From JAJISG01 sp964347325 (GTDB lineage Archaea; Thermoplasmatota; Thermoplasmata; RBG-16-68-12; JAJISG01), in contig CAYFYA010000004.1 in NCBI GenBank assembly GCA_964347325.1, positions 52,348 to 116,347 of the forward strand: a stretch of 64,000 bases of DNA, read 5' to 3'. Numbering within the stretch: position 1 is the stretch's first letter; every line of letters starts with the position of its first letter. Made by a program: the position numbers and the translations under genes. Under the pieces are notes generated by a model that made no database searches, was not told the DNA's origin, and saw only the letters and a list, made by a program, of their open reading frames with translations. Shown here in pieces: positions 27,104-35,789 of the stretch.

Positions 27104-27892
27104 TTGCTCATTAGCGTCGTAATCACCACTCGCAATGAGGAAAGGAACATCCGTGCCCTTCTAGACAGCCTGATGGTCCAAGAGGGTCCACTCGAGATTG
27201 TGGTGGTGGATGCCGCCAGTGAAGACCGAACCCGTGACATCGTCACCGACTATGCCTCCCGATCCGACACAGTCCAACTCACCGTCAAGGGAGGAACTCG
27301 GGGCACTAGCCGAAACCACGGTATTGAGGTGTCGCGGGGTGACGCCATTGCGTTCATCGATGCTGACTGTATAGCGAACCCCTTCTGGCTCAAGACCTTC
27401 CGGGGGGCGCTTGGGAGCTCGGACATCGTTGCTGGAAACACGGTTCAGATCGGATACAGGCCCTTTGAGGACCTGGAGCGGGTAGAACTCATCTACGGGG
27501 GCTTCGACATCACCTTCCCCACAGCCAACCTCGTCTACAAGAGGGAGGTGCTCCGGGAGATAGGGGGCTTTGATGAGTGGTTCATCACGGCGGAGGATAT
27601 CGATCTCAACCTGAGGGCTGTAAGGGCAGGATACTCAATTCATCAGGAGCCCGGTGCCATCGTCTACCACCGGACCCGCGGGTCGATATACGACTTCTTC
27701 AGGCAGGCCTTCTGGAACGGCGCCGGCCGGAAGCAGCTGACCCTCAGGCACGGTGCCCTGTGGAAATACTACAAGCCCCTGGAGATGGCCAGAAGGAGGT
27801 TGAACGTCTGGTCGACCTCGAGGTTTGTGATGGCACTCATGGGCTATGTAGGGTACAAGCTCTTTGGCAGTACGAGGTCTGGCCACCAGTAG
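27104..27892 (+). CDS. Family 2 glycosyltransferase
   Basis: GT-A fold glycosyltransferase of 262 residues that uses a nucleotide sugar. It shows ISVVITTRNEERNIRALLDSL at the N-terminus, the DxD-type AFIDADCIANPFWL near residue 85, and WFITAEDIDLNLRAVRAGY as the acceptor-side ED motif. The C-terminus is amphipathic rather than clearly transmembrane. The start is TTG at 27104, about 27 nt after the TCTTAATG box, so the transcript is probably leaderless. The next gene encodes a second GT2 about 30 nt downstream. Confidence 0.88.
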   Translation: MLISVVITTRNEERNIRALLDSLMVQEGPLEIVVVDAASEDRTRDIVTDYASRSDTVQLTVKGGTRGTSRNHGIEVSRGDAIAFIDADCIANPFWLKTFRGALGSSDIVAGNTVQIGYRPFEDLERVELIYGGFDITFPTANLVYKREVLREIGGFDEWFITAEDIDLNLRAVRAGYSIHQEPGAIVYHRTRGSIYDFFRQAFWNGAGRKQLTLRHGALWKYYKPLEMARRRLNVWSTSRFVMALMGYVGYKLFGSTRSGHQ

Positions 27893-27922
27893 TCGAGGCA
27901 ACTACTTTAGGAAGACTCGTTC

Positions 27923-28624
27923 TTGAGGTTTCTGATGGGCAAGACGGAGGTTTCCGTCATCGTACCCACGATGAACGAGGAGGAGTCCCTGGGTAGCGTC
28001 CTTACTGAACTGGAGACGTCCTTCTCAGCCTCACCCTACGACTACGAGGTAGTCGTGGTCGATACGCTGTCCCAAAACGGGACCGTATCGATAGCCCAAG
28101 GGATGGGAGCTAGGGTTATTCTTGAGGAGAGGCGAGGCTACGGGCGAGCCTACATGACCGGCTTCTCGGAGGCAAGGGGAAATTGCATCGCCACCCTGGA
28201 TGCCGACTTCACCTACCCTGCCTGCGCCATCCCCGAAATGGTCTCGACCCTCGAGGCTGAGGGTCTGGACTTCATTTCGTGTGAGAGGATGACCCACATC
28301 TCGGAGGAATCGATGAAGGCGTCCCATCGGCTTGGCAACGCCGGGCTCAATGCAGCCATCAGAATCCTGCACGGCGTGCAACTGAAGGACAGTCAGTCGG
28401 GGATGTGGGTATTCCGACGCGAGGCCTTGAAGCGCCTCGAACTCACCGCCGAGGGCATGTCCTTTTCAGAGGAGATCAAGCTGGAGGCAATTGAGAAGGG
28501 ACTGAGGTTCAGAGAGATTCCTATACACTATCGACCGAGGATCGGCGAAGCGAAGCTTCGGTCCCTCTCGGATGGCTGGCACAACCTGCTCTACATCCTC
28601 TTCCGACGACTCAGGAAGGCTTAG
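27923..28624 (+). CDS. Family 2 glycosyltransferase, dolichyl-phosphate sugar synthase-like
   Basis: A 233-residue GT2 enzyme like dolichyl-phosphate mannose or glucose synthases: VSVIVPTMNEEESLGSVL, then ATLDADFTYPACAIPEM (DxD) and an acceptor loop MSFSEEIKLEAIEKGLRFREIPIHYRPRIGEAKL, characteristic of the DPM1 group. There is no C-terminal membrane domain. Translation may begin at TTG 27923 or ATG 27935. It probably charges a lipid-phosphate carrier for surface glycans (inference). It ends inside the tail of the convergent ftsY. Confidence 0.88.
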   Translation: MRFLMGKTEVSVIVPTMNEEESLGSVLTELETSFSASPYDYEVVVVDTLSQNGTVSIAQGMGARVILEERRGYGRAYMTGFSEARGNCIATLDADFTYPACAIPEMVSTLEAEGLDFISCERMTHISEESMKASHRLGNAGLNAAIRILHGVQLKDSQSGMWVFRREALKRLELTAEGMSFSEEIKLEAIEKGLRFREIPIHYRPRIGEAKLRSLSDGWHNLLYILFRRLRKA

Positions 28625-29549
28625 AGCCTATTAGTCTCTCCACCATCCACGAGGGCTTGAAGACGACCAGTTCTTCGTATTCCTGACCCGTGCTGAGGTA
28701 CAGGATTGGCTTTCCCACCGCGTGCGCGATGCTCAGCGCGGCGCCCCCCTTGGCATCAGCGTCGATTTTGGTGAGGATCACGCCATCGATTCCCACGGCT
28801 TCCTCGAAGCCCTTCGCCTGCTCCACGGCATCGTTTCCCGTCAGGGCATCTCCGACGAATAGAATCAGATCAGGCTTCGAGACCCGCTTGATCTTCTTCA
28901 TCTGCTCCATTAGGTTAGCCTTGGTCTGCATACGGCCTGCGGTGTCGATGAGGACGACGTCCTTGTGCCGTGCCCGTGCATGCTCTACGGCGTCGTAGGC
29001 GACGGCAGCAGGGTCACTCCCAGCCTGGTGTTTGATCAGCTTCGTCCCAAGGCGCTGGGCGTGCTCCTCCAGCTGCGCTATCGCCCCTGCCCTGAAGGTA
29101 TCCGCCGCAGCCATCACGCAGGTCAACCCCTCTGACTGGAACAGGTGGGTGAGCTTGGCGATGGCGGTCGTCTTTCCCGTACCGTTGACGCCGACAAACA
29201 TGAGGACAACGGGCTTCTCCCTGCTCTTGACGAACTCCAGCAGGTCTATTGAGGGGATGGTCAGCACCCGTTCCAGGGAGCGTTGTAGGGCGTACCACAG
29301 GCCCGACTTGAAGTCGACCTCCCGCCGTATCCTCTTGCCCAAGAGATCCTCCTCCATGGTCTTCGTGACCTCGGACACCACGGGAAGGGCTACGTCCGCC
29401 TCCAGCAGCGCTATCTCCAACTGATAGAGGGATTGATCGAGGGTCTTCTCCTTGATTCGCCTCCCAGAATCCTCAGATACGACCTCCTCCAGATCTTGGG
29501 GTGCCTCCTGCCTCCATCCTCGGAGCCTCTCCCTAAGCCGCTCAAACAC
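28611..29549 (-). CDS. ftsY: Signal recognition particle receptor FtsY
   Basis: SRP receptor GTPase. From GTG 29549 (protein MFERLRERLRGW..., 312 residues), an N domain precedes the G domain with P-loop GVNGTGKT at about 120-127, DTAGRMQTKANLMEQM and TKIDADAKGGAALS. The family-typical N-terminus and GGAGG eight nt upstream support this start over an ATG at 29582. Its first codons overlap the last codons of pfdA by 8 nt. eL20-pfdA-ftsY is a conserved archaeal gene string. Confidence 0.95.
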   Translation of the reverse strand: MFERLRERLRGWRQEAPQDLEEVVSEDSGRRIKEKTLDQSLYQLEIALLEADVALPVVSEVTKTMEEDLLGKRIRREVDFKSGLWYALQRSLERVLTIPSIDLLEFVKSREKPVVLMFVGVNGTGKTTAIAKLTHLFQSEGLTCVMAAADTFRAGAIAQLEEHAQRLGTKLIKHQAGSDPAAVAYDAVEHARARHKDVVLIDTAGRMQTKANLMEQMKKIKRVSKPDLILFVGDALTGNDAVEQAKGFEEAVGIDGVILTKIDADAKGGAALSIAHAVGKPILYLSTGQEYEELVVFKPSWMVERLIGSKPS

Positions 29550-29979
29550 CCGGCTCTCCTCCCTCCGCTTGTGCCTCCGCATAGGCTTGCTGAACGGCGA
29601 GGGAGTACTGATTGAGCCTATCCTCCGCCTCGCCGATCCTTCTCACCAGGTCCTCCTGAATCTCCTGAAGCTGCTTGATCCTGTTGTCCAGCCTCTTTAT
29701 GGCCTTATCCATCGTGTCCTCCAGGGCTACCTCGGAGCCGATGCCGACGATGCACCTCTCTGAGTCGGCGAGGCTGGCGAAGACGAAGGAGTTGGAGCCA
29801 ATAGGCACGAGTATCTCGGTTCCCACAGGCGCTTCCTGGTACCTTACCATGGTCTCGCGCGCCCTGGCGGACTCCTCCAGAGAAACCCGCAGGATCTCGT
29901 CCTGCCGGGCAAGAGCATCGAGTTGGGCTCTTGCAGTCTCCAGGGCTGCCACGGCCTGCCTCAAATCAATGTCGGCCAC
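29542..29979 (-). CDS. pfdA: Prefoldin alpha subunit
   Basis: Alpha subunit of the jellyfish-shaped prefoldin chaperone (two alpha and four beta subunits), which delivers unfolded proteins to the thermosome. 145 residues: N-terminal coiled coil (LRQAVAALETARAQLDALARQ), central beta hairpins (EILVPIGSNSFVFASLADSERCIVGIGSEVALEDT) and a C-terminal coiled coil ending AYAEAQAEGGEPGV. GTG start, 3 nt after the eL20 stop, so translationally coupled. Confidence 0.95.
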   Translation of the reverse strand: MADIDLRQAVAALETARAQLDALARQDEILRVSLEESARARETMVRYQEAPVGTEILVPIGSNSFVFASLADSERCIVGIGSEVALEDTMDKAIKRLDNRIKQLQEIQEDLVRRIGEAEDRLNQYSLAVQQAYAEAQAEGGEPGV

Positions 29980-29982
29980 GGT

Positions 29983-30210
29983 TCAACCCACCCCCAACAG
30001 GTCCATCACCTCGGGATTGGTGACTTCCTCTGCGCTGACTTCGTCCACTTGCTGGACTTTGATGAACTTCCTCTTGGTCCTGTGCTTGCTGCCGAGCACA
30101 GAGAGGACCTTCTCGACGGCCGCCGCTTCGTCCATTGCAGCTACTTCCTGGGTGAAGGGCTGATACCCACGCCCCATGAGGAACTCCCCTCTGACGCGAT
30201 AGGCCTTCAT
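29983..30210 (-). CDS. rpl18a: Ribosomal protein eL20 (LX / L18a)
   Basis: Large-subunit ribosomal protein of the archaeal LX family, 75 residues. MKAYRVRGEFLMGRGYQPFTQEV and the central VLSVLGSKHRTKRKFIKV are diagnostic. The start lies about 27 nt from a CTTTTTAG box, so the gene probably has its own leaderless promoter ahead of pfdA and ftsY. Confidence 0.93.
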   Translation of the reverse strand: MKAYRVRGEFLMGRGYQPFTQEVAAMDEAAAVEKVLSVLGSKHRTKRKFIKVQQVDEVSAEEVTNPEVMDLLGVG

Positions 30211-30242
30211 CTCCCGTCCTTAGAGGAGGACTCGCTAAAAAG

Positions 30243-32450
30243 CTATCCGCCCTTCCTAACGGCTCGAAGAACCTTTTTCGCCGCCGTCTCGGAGACGCCG
30301 TTCAGGGAAGCGAGGACTCTCACCTTGGCGGCCTTCAGCTCCTTTAGGCTGGAGTATTTCTTCAGGATGGCACTAACAGCCTTCTTGGGGACTCCCTCAA
30401 TTCCCTCTACGACGGCCTCTAGCTCCACCCTCTCCTCCCCCTTATGGCGGAGTTCGCTCAGCCTCTGGGCCGATTCCTCATCGTCTGGATTCAGCTGCAG
30501 GGTCCTCTCCAAGCTCTCGATGGCACTCTCACCCAGACCAAGGTCGGTCTCCAGCGCTCCTCTAATCGCCCAGACTGAGCTCTCATCGGGGGCAACCTCG
30601 GACGCCATCTCGCAGGCCTCCAAGGCGTCGGCCAACCGCCCCCTCTTCGTGAGCGCCTTCACCCTACGAAGGATCAGGTCCAGGTCCCTGGGCTCCGACT
30701 CCAGGGCCTCATCCAGGAGGGCGAGGGCCTCCTCATCCCGGTTTGTTTCGGTGTAGAGGTCGATGAGCCCTCTCCTGGCTTCTGAAGCCCGCTCGCCTTG
30801 GAGTCCCCTGAGGAAGAGCTCTTCGGCACCGTCGTAATTGGCCGTAGCGGCCTCCCTGAGGGCCCGATCTACGGGGTCCTTTCTCTCCTCCTCCAGGAGA
30901 GCGATCCGCTCCTCGATCTCGGGCTCTTCGGGACTAAGGCGAAGGGCCTCACGATAGGCTTCCAAGGCCAGTTCTAGCTCCTTAATCTTGAGCATCAAGT
31001 CCCCCTTTCGCAGAAGGGCCTCGACGATCTCCGGACCTCCACGAACCACGGTCTCGTAGCACTCCAAAGCTTCGTCGTGTCTACCTTCCTCCTCCAATAG
31101 CTGACCCTTCATGAGGTGCGCCCTGTGCTGCCAATGGTCCAGGGCAAGGGCTCGATCCAGGTATTCGATGGCTTCAGAAAAGCGCTGGAGCCGACCCAGG
31201 AGCTCTGCCTTCCTCAGGAGGGCCCTGAGATTCCGCTTGTCGTAGGTGAGGACCGTGTCGAAGTCCTCGAGGGCCTCACGATACTCGCCACTCGAGATCC
31301 TCTCCTCTGCCTTGTCCAGAAGGATGGAGATGTCTGGCGGAGGGGCATGAACGGTGGCCCTTGCCCCAGGGCTCGTGTCCTCGGCCTTGGGTGGGGCTGG
31401 GAACTCCATGTCGTACGTCTCAAGTCGGTGGGGCGGCGGGGGAACCTCCCTTTCCATCCCCAACTTCCCTTTACTCTCCTGGCCGACGTCTCTGGTTGCG
31501 CCCGACTTCGCTGACTGTCCGGCGGGTCTCCGGACGTCCCTCCTGGCCAGCCCGTACTGTCTCTGGAGTTGCCACCACTGCGGAGATGTTCGGGGCGGAG
31601 TCCGCTGCGGCATGGCTGGACCCTTCTGGACGAGAGGGCGAGGAGCCACAGGCCGTTCGGAGGGCCGCGGTTTTGGCATTCTTGTCCTCAATCGCCTCAA
31701 GTAGAGTAGCCAGAGTAGGTTCGACCCAGCCACCGCGGCTGATAGGAGGAAGACCAAGGATGTGAAGCCCGGAGGAAAACCGGTCTCGACGCTGTACGAG
31801 AACAGCGTTGTTCCGTTTGCCAGGTTGTCGAAGGTCACCGTATAGGTGAAGAGGCTTGATGCGGACAGGGGGATTGTCTCCTGCTCCCCCGGCCCTAGTC
31901 GGGTCCCCCCGGGGTTCACGACCCTGGTGCCGTCGCTTACCCGCACTTCCAAGGCCCCGGTCTGGACCGACACTCTCAGACCGCTGACCTTGGTGATTCC
32001 CATGGAGTCCTGGTTGCTGAAACTTAGGGGGAAGGACTCTCCCGCATCCAATCGGATGCTGTCTGGCTGCGATAGGAAGTTGGACATCAATCCCTGGGTG
32101 ACAGGGAAGGCGAAGAAGAGGGCCAGAATTAGACCGATGCCAAAGGCCCTCTTGGCCCCACGCCAGGCCGCCCCAACCAGCAGGACCTTCTGCCCCTGCT
32201 TCGGTGCGTACTTCACCTCCAGGGCCCGGAAGCTCATGTTTAGTATTGTGATGGAGACCACCACGATGAGCAGGATGCTCAGGGCTCGGTCCAGAGGAAT
32301 GTAGAGCGGATCTGCGCTGACGCCCCCAGTCACGACCAAGAAGCTCGAGAGGACCAGGGCTGAGGTGATCAGGAGCCCTATGATAAGGGTCTTCGTCGTC
32401 CGGACCTGGCTGAACCTCTTCTGTTCAAGCCCCTTCCCTCTTGCCTTCAT
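30243..32450 (-). CDS. Membrane-anchored TPR protein with C-terminal helix-hairpin-helix
   Basis: A 735-residue protein with an unusual architecture. Four hydrophobic segments lie in the first 260 residues (about 24-46, 55-75, 98-118, 230-255), with a beta-rich outer-face domain between segments 3 and 4 (DAGESFPLSFSNQDSMGITKVSGL...). A Pro-rich basic linker precedes eight or so TPR-like repeats (about 385-670, for example YREALEDFDTVLTYDKRNLRALLRKAEL). The C-terminus has tandem helix-hairpin-helix-like motifs (VEGIEGVPKKAVSAILKKYSSL; ASLNGVSETAAKKVLRAV), usually a DNA or protein contact module. It overlaps priS by 26 nt, so the two are co-transcribed. Function unknown. Confidence 0.82.
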   Translation of the reverse strand: MKARGKGLEQKRFSQVRTTKTLIIGLLITSALVLSSFLVVTGGVSADPLYIPLDRALSILLIVVVSITILNMSFRALEVKYAPKQGQKVLLVGAAWRGAKRAFGIGLILALFFAFPVTQGLMSNFLSQPDSIRLDAGESFPLSFSNQDSMGITKVSGLRVSVQTGALEVRVSDGTRVVNPGGTRLGPGEQETIPLSASSLFTYTVTFDNLANGTTLFSYSVETGFPPGFTSLVFLLSAAVAGSNLLWLLYLRRLRTRMPKPRPSERPVAPRPLVQKGPAMPQRTPPRTSPQWWQLQRQYGLARRDVRRPAGQSAKSGATRDVGQESKGKLGMEREVPPPPHRLETYDMEFPAPPKAEDTSPGARATVHAPPPDISILLDKAEERISSGEYREALEDFDTVLTYDKRNLRALLRKAELLGRLQRFSEAIEYLDRALALDHWQHRAHLMKGQLLEEEGRHDEALECYETVVRGGPEIVEALLRKGDLMLKIKELELALEAYREALRLSPEEPEIEERIALLEEERKDPVDRALREAATANYDGAEELFLRGLQGERASEARRGLIDLYTETNRDEEALALLDEALESEPRDLDLILRRVKALTKRGRLADALEACEMASEVAPDESSVWAIRGALETDLGLGESAIESLERTLQLNPDDEESAQRLSELRHKGEERVELEAVVEGIEGVPKKAVSAILKKYSSLKELKAAKVRVLASLNGVSETAAKKVLRAVRKGG

Positions 32451-33666
32451 CGGGCGACCCCGAGGCCAATGTGGCCATCCCTCTGCACATCAGAAAGATG
32501 GCCAGATACTCCGGAACGCTGTTCTGGCCAGGTGTGATGTTAAAAGTTTCGCCCATCATATCAGTTTCAATACCCTTCTCTGCTATGATCCTGATTCTAT
32601 CGTGGCTGTAGAGGGGCGGCACGGCGTTGACGAGGGGATCGAAGTCGTCGAGCTGGTCCCTGGTAAGGGGCACGACCATCATGCCTGTCTTGCCGTGGAG
32701 GCTTCCCACCATCCGTATGAGCCGCTTGATGTCGGAGGTCACTGGCTCGTCCGTGGCTCCCTTCGCCAGCTTCACGCCCTCAGCTATGACGGAGGGTCCT
32801 GAGACGCTCGGGAAGAGGTCCAGGATCCCCTTCCGCACCTTTGCCAGCGTCTGATCGCGCCTGGATCCTTCGGCGAGGGCTTTATATATCTCAGCCGCCC
32901 GCACCAGCCCAACTCCCTCCAGGGTCCTGATCGCCTTCAGGGCCTCCTTCTCCGGGAGTCGAGAGACGCTCTCCAGCCACTCCACGACCCCGCTGGCGGC
33001 CCTGCCTTTCCAACCCGGATCGGAGGACTGGGGAATTCTCAGCCGCCTCAGCGTTGTTGTCTTTTCTGCGTAGGTGCGCGTGTGGAAGGCCTCCGACTCA
33101 ACTATTGCATCCAGGTCCAGGTCCGTCGCGGTGACGTAGTCCACGATCTCCCTCCGCTCATGGCTCTCCAGGCCCATTATCTCGGGCCGGCGTATGTGTA
33201 TGTGGTACCCCCTCGCTCCTGAGAAGGCGATGATCATCTCGTCCCTGGCGAATCCCAGGTCGCCCTCCAAGAACTCGTCGATAAGGTGGATGACCTGGGC
33301 CTTGACGGCCTCTAGCATCCCCTTGTATCCCAGTCGCTGCCAGCCAGGAATATGGTCCGCGTCCAAGTCGAAGATAAGGTCGGCTCCCATCCAGCCCTTT
33401 TGGTCCATAGTCGGGGCCCCTGGCGTCTCGTAGTAAGCGGCGGAGTGATAGAGGTGAGCGGGCAGCCTGGAGCGGACGAACCGATAGACCTCGGCCTCTG
33501 AGGAGAAGCTGAGGTGTCTCTGAACATAGCCGCCGTTGAAGAAGATGAACCCGAACTCGCGACGGCCAAACCTTGGGGGAAGTCTGAGGGGTTTGGAGGC
33601 GTAATACTGTTTGAACTTGGCCTTGACGTACTCTAAGGTGGCATCATCTCCCGTCTCCCCCGGCAA
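32425..33666 (-). CDS. priS: DNA primase small (catalytic) subunit PriS
   Basis: Catalytic subunit of the archaeo-eukaryotic primase. Conserved elements: FGFIFFNGGYVQRHLSF, the metal-binding DLDADHI (two Asp of the catalytic triad), FSGARGYHIHI (nucleotide-binding SGxRGxH) and a late FDPLVNAVPPLYSHDRIRI. Start: TTG 33666 (or the adjacent CTG 33669), because a TCTTAAAAG box near 33690-33697 lies 25 nt upstream, giving a leaderless mRNA. An ATG at 33738 lies before the promoter and adds unrelated residues. About 413 residues. Confidence 0.93.
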   Translation of the reverse strand: MPGETGDDATLEYVKAKFKQYYASKPLRLPPRFGRREFGFIFFNGGYVQRHLSFSSEAEVYRFVRSRLPAHLYHSAAYYETPGAPTMDQKGWMGADLIFDLDADHIPGWQRLGYKGMLEAVKAQVIHLIDEFLEGDLGFARDEMIIAFSGARGYHIHIRRPEIMGLESHERREIVDYVTATDLDLDAIVESEAFHTRTYAEKTTTLRRLRIPQSSDPGWKGRAASGVVEWLESVSRLPEKEALKAIRTLEGVGLVRAAEIYKALAEGSRRDQTLAKVRKGILDLFPSVSGPSVIAEGVKLAKGATDEPVTSDIKRLIRMVGSLHGKTGMMVVPLTRDQLDDFDPLVNAVPPLYSHDRIRIIAEKGIETDMMGETFNITPGQNSVPEYLAIFLMCRGMATLASGSPDEGKREGA

Positions 33667-33758
33667 CAGAGACCGATTCCCCCTGGGCCTTTTAAGAGTT
33701 GAGAAGGGGTGACAGAAACTGGTCTCCCCGTGCCTCATCCCACTCTCTGGGTCATCCC

Positions 33759-34409
33759 CTACTGATTCGTTTCCCTCAGCTCCCAGAGCCGGGTGACTTC
33801 CAGCGGCACTCCCTCCAGGAGCCTCCGAAGGCCCTCCACGTGGCCGTCTCCCACGACAGCGACGATATCTCCATACTCCTCGTGGAGCTCCCTCAGACGG
33901 CCGGCCATGTACTCATTCCGCTCGTCCACGACGACCCGCTTCACCGACGGGTACTCCTTGCCGACGGCCTCGATGAAACCCACAGAGTCCTGCCGGTACC
34001 TGTCCATCTCCTTCTCCACCCTCTCCCGGCGGACGAAGAGGGCGGCGAGGCTCGACAGGATCAACTTCAGGACCTCGGAGGGCGCCATCTTGGATCTCAG
34101 TCGGCTCCAAGTGACCAGTGCGTCCACATCGATCAGCGCAACCGGTATCTCCAGCTCCTGGGCTGTCTGATACGCCACAAGCATCTCATCGCCCACCTCG
34201 GACCCGTAGGCGGCGGCGATCCGACGTTGGAAGCGGGCGAGTAGGTCGTATAGTGCCGGACCGCCGCGGGCTCTCTGTCTGGTCTGGAGGGCCCGCAGTC
34301 GGATCTCATCAAGTTCGAGACAGACCAGGGACGGCCGTCTGTTCTCGATCTCCTCCCGTATTCGAGGTCCGAGGTCGAAGACGTGTCCCACCCCGAGGAG
34401 CGTAATCAT
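33759..34409 (-). CDS. TraB/PrgY-family protein, short form
   Basis: A 216-residue TraB-domain protein (erythromycin esterase/TIKI-like alpha/beta fold). The N-terminal ITLLGVGHVFDLGPRI carries the conserved GH; the central VCLELDEIRLRAL has the ExD/E pattern; the late part has VVVDERNEYMAGRL and IVAVVGDGHVEGL with the second GxH. It lacks the C-terminal membrane helices of long TraB proteins. Possible metal-dependent hydrolase; substrate unknown. The ATG is 26 nt from a GGTTTAAC box, hence leaderless. Confidence 0.85.
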   Translation of the reverse strand: MITLLGVGHVFDLGPRIREEIENRRPSLVCLELDEIRLRALQTRQRARGGPALYDLLARFQRRIAAAYGSEVGDEMLVAYQTAQELEIPVALIDVDALVTWSRLRSKMAPSEVLKLILSSLAALFVRRERVEKEMDRYRQDSVGFIEAVGKEYPSVKRVVVDERNEYMAGRLRELHEEYGDIVAVVGDGHVEGLRRLLEGVPLEVTRLWELRETNQ

Positions 34410-34467
34410 CTACTCAAAGTACGGGAGCGGGCAGTTAAACCTTGTCTGGAGGGGGGAGCACGTAATT

Positions 34468-35121
34468 CTAGAAGCCATACTTGCCGATGAGCGGGACGAA
34501 TACGCAGCCCCCAAGGTTCTTGCGCAAGAGCTCCTGACCCCTCCTCTCCAGAAGGACGAGGTCCTGGTAGTATCGGGAACCCAGTGGTATCAAGAACTTA
34601 CCGCCTTCCGCGAGTTCCTCGACCAGAGGAGGGGGGATCTCCGGGGCCGCGCAGGTGATGAATATCCTGTCGAAGGGGGCATGTTCGGCGAGTCCGAGGG
34701 AGCCGTCCCCCACGATCACGGTCACACACTGTCCCAGGCCGGCTTCCTCGATGTTCCGCCTTGCCTGATGAGCTAGGGAGTCGATCCTCTCTATGGAGTA
34801 GACGTGGCCCTCAGGCCCCGCGATGTAGCCAGCCAGGGCCGCGTGATATCCAGATCCTGCACCGACCTCAAGCACGATGTGTCCAGGGGTCAGGTCGAGG
34901 TACTCCAGCATCATGCCGACCATGTGAGGTGCCGAAATCGTCTGACCCGAGCCAATGCTCAGGGGGGTGTCGTAGTAGGCGCTGTCTTTGAGGCGATCAG
35001 GAAGGAAGAGGTGTCGTGGCACCTGCGTCATCGCCTCGACGACCAAAGGAGTCCGGATGATTCCCTCCCTCTGAAGCCGCCTCGCCATGGAGTGACGCCG
35101 GGCCTCATAGGAGTTCTTCAA
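34468..35121 (-). CDS. pcm: Protein-L-isoaspartate O-methyltransferase
   Basis: Repairs isoaspartyl damage in proteins using S-adenosylmethionine. 217 residues with PRHLFLP, SIGSGQTISAPHMVGMMLEYL, the SAM loop VLEVGAGSGYHAALAGYI and FDRIFITCAAPEIP, all typical. It begins within an ATGA overlap with the stop of the HVO_0476-like gene, forming a two-gene operon. Confidence 0.96.
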   Translation of the reverse strand: MKNSYEARRHSMARRLQREGIIRTPLVVEAMTQVPRHLFLPDRLKDSAYYDTPLSIGSGQTISAPHMVGMMLEYLDLTPGHIVLEVGAGSGYHAALAGYIAGPEGHVYSIERIDSLAHQARRNIEEAGLGQCVTVIVGDGSLGLAEHAPFDRIFITCAAPEIPPPLVEELAEGGKFLIPLGSRYYQDLVLLERRGQELLRKNLGGCVFVPLIGKYGF

Positions 35122-35744
35122 CGCCCGCCCCTCCCGCGTCGAGGGCCTGAGCGATGCCGTCTTACTGCCTTGCAGTAGACCCGACGAATCTCCTCGGCGG
35201 TTGCAGTCCCGTCCCTAAGGATCCCTCTCTCGGTCTTCAAACGGTGGATGACCCCTCTCTCCTTGCCCAGCTCCAGGATCGTTCCCACCTCAAACTCCTC
35301 GTCGGGGGCCACGTCAAGGGAGTAGGTCTTCGTACGCCCTCCCTTGTTCAGGGAAACCTTTACCCGAACCCTGTCCACAACTTTGCTCCACAGGGTCTCG
35401 ATGATTTCCGCTGGAGCGTCCTCGACCCTGGAGCCCCCCACCTCAATTCCAGTGACCTCGACGGTGCTTCCGCGTGCCTCCAGGCGGTCGCCCACCCTGA
35501 CCACCTCTCCCGGGTAGAGCTCAACCTCCGTCCTCGATGAGGTCTCACCATCGCTCACTATGGCGGGTACTTCTCGTGCCATCGACTCTCGGTAGGTCTC
35601 CTGACGCGTGAAGCCACACTGCAGGCATCGGAAGATCCCCTCGAGGATGATCTCCTTGCGCCTTGAGACTCGACCCCGCACCACCCGATGGGGGGTCCTC
35701 CCACAGGTGGGGCACTCGAGGTATAGGGCGCTGGGAGGTTCCAT
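35118..35744 (-). CDS. HVO_0476-family zinc finger protein
   Basis: A 208-residue archaeal protein with an N-terminal zinc ribbon (LECPTCGRTPHRV...IFRCLQCGFTRQE) and a beta-rich body (VELYPGEVVRVGDRLEA; VEVTGIEVGG). It matches the HVO_0476 family, of unknown function, mostly known from haloarchaea and relatives. The ATG at 35744 gives the family N-terminus (MEPPSALYLECPTC). It probably binds RNA or protein (inference). Co-transcribed with pcm. Confidence 0.85.
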   Translation of the reverse strand: MEPPSALYLECPTCGRTPHRVVRGRVSRRKEIILEGIFRCLQCGFTRQETYRESMAREVPAIVSDGETSSRTEVELYPGEVVRVGDRLEARGSTVEVTGIEVGGSRVEDAPAEIIETLWSKVVDRVRVKVSLNKGGRTKTYSLDVAPDEEFEVGTILELGKERGVIHRLKTERGILRDGTATAEEIRRVYCKAVRRHRSGPRRGRGGR

Positions 35745-35789
35745 TTTGCACGTACCATCCCCACGGAGGCTGAAAAAGATTGTCACCCG

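Noticed and set aside
33667..33738. ATG start of priS at 33738
   Set aside because: It lies upstream of the predicted TATA box and adds residues unlike PriS; TTG 33666 fits the leaderless geometry.
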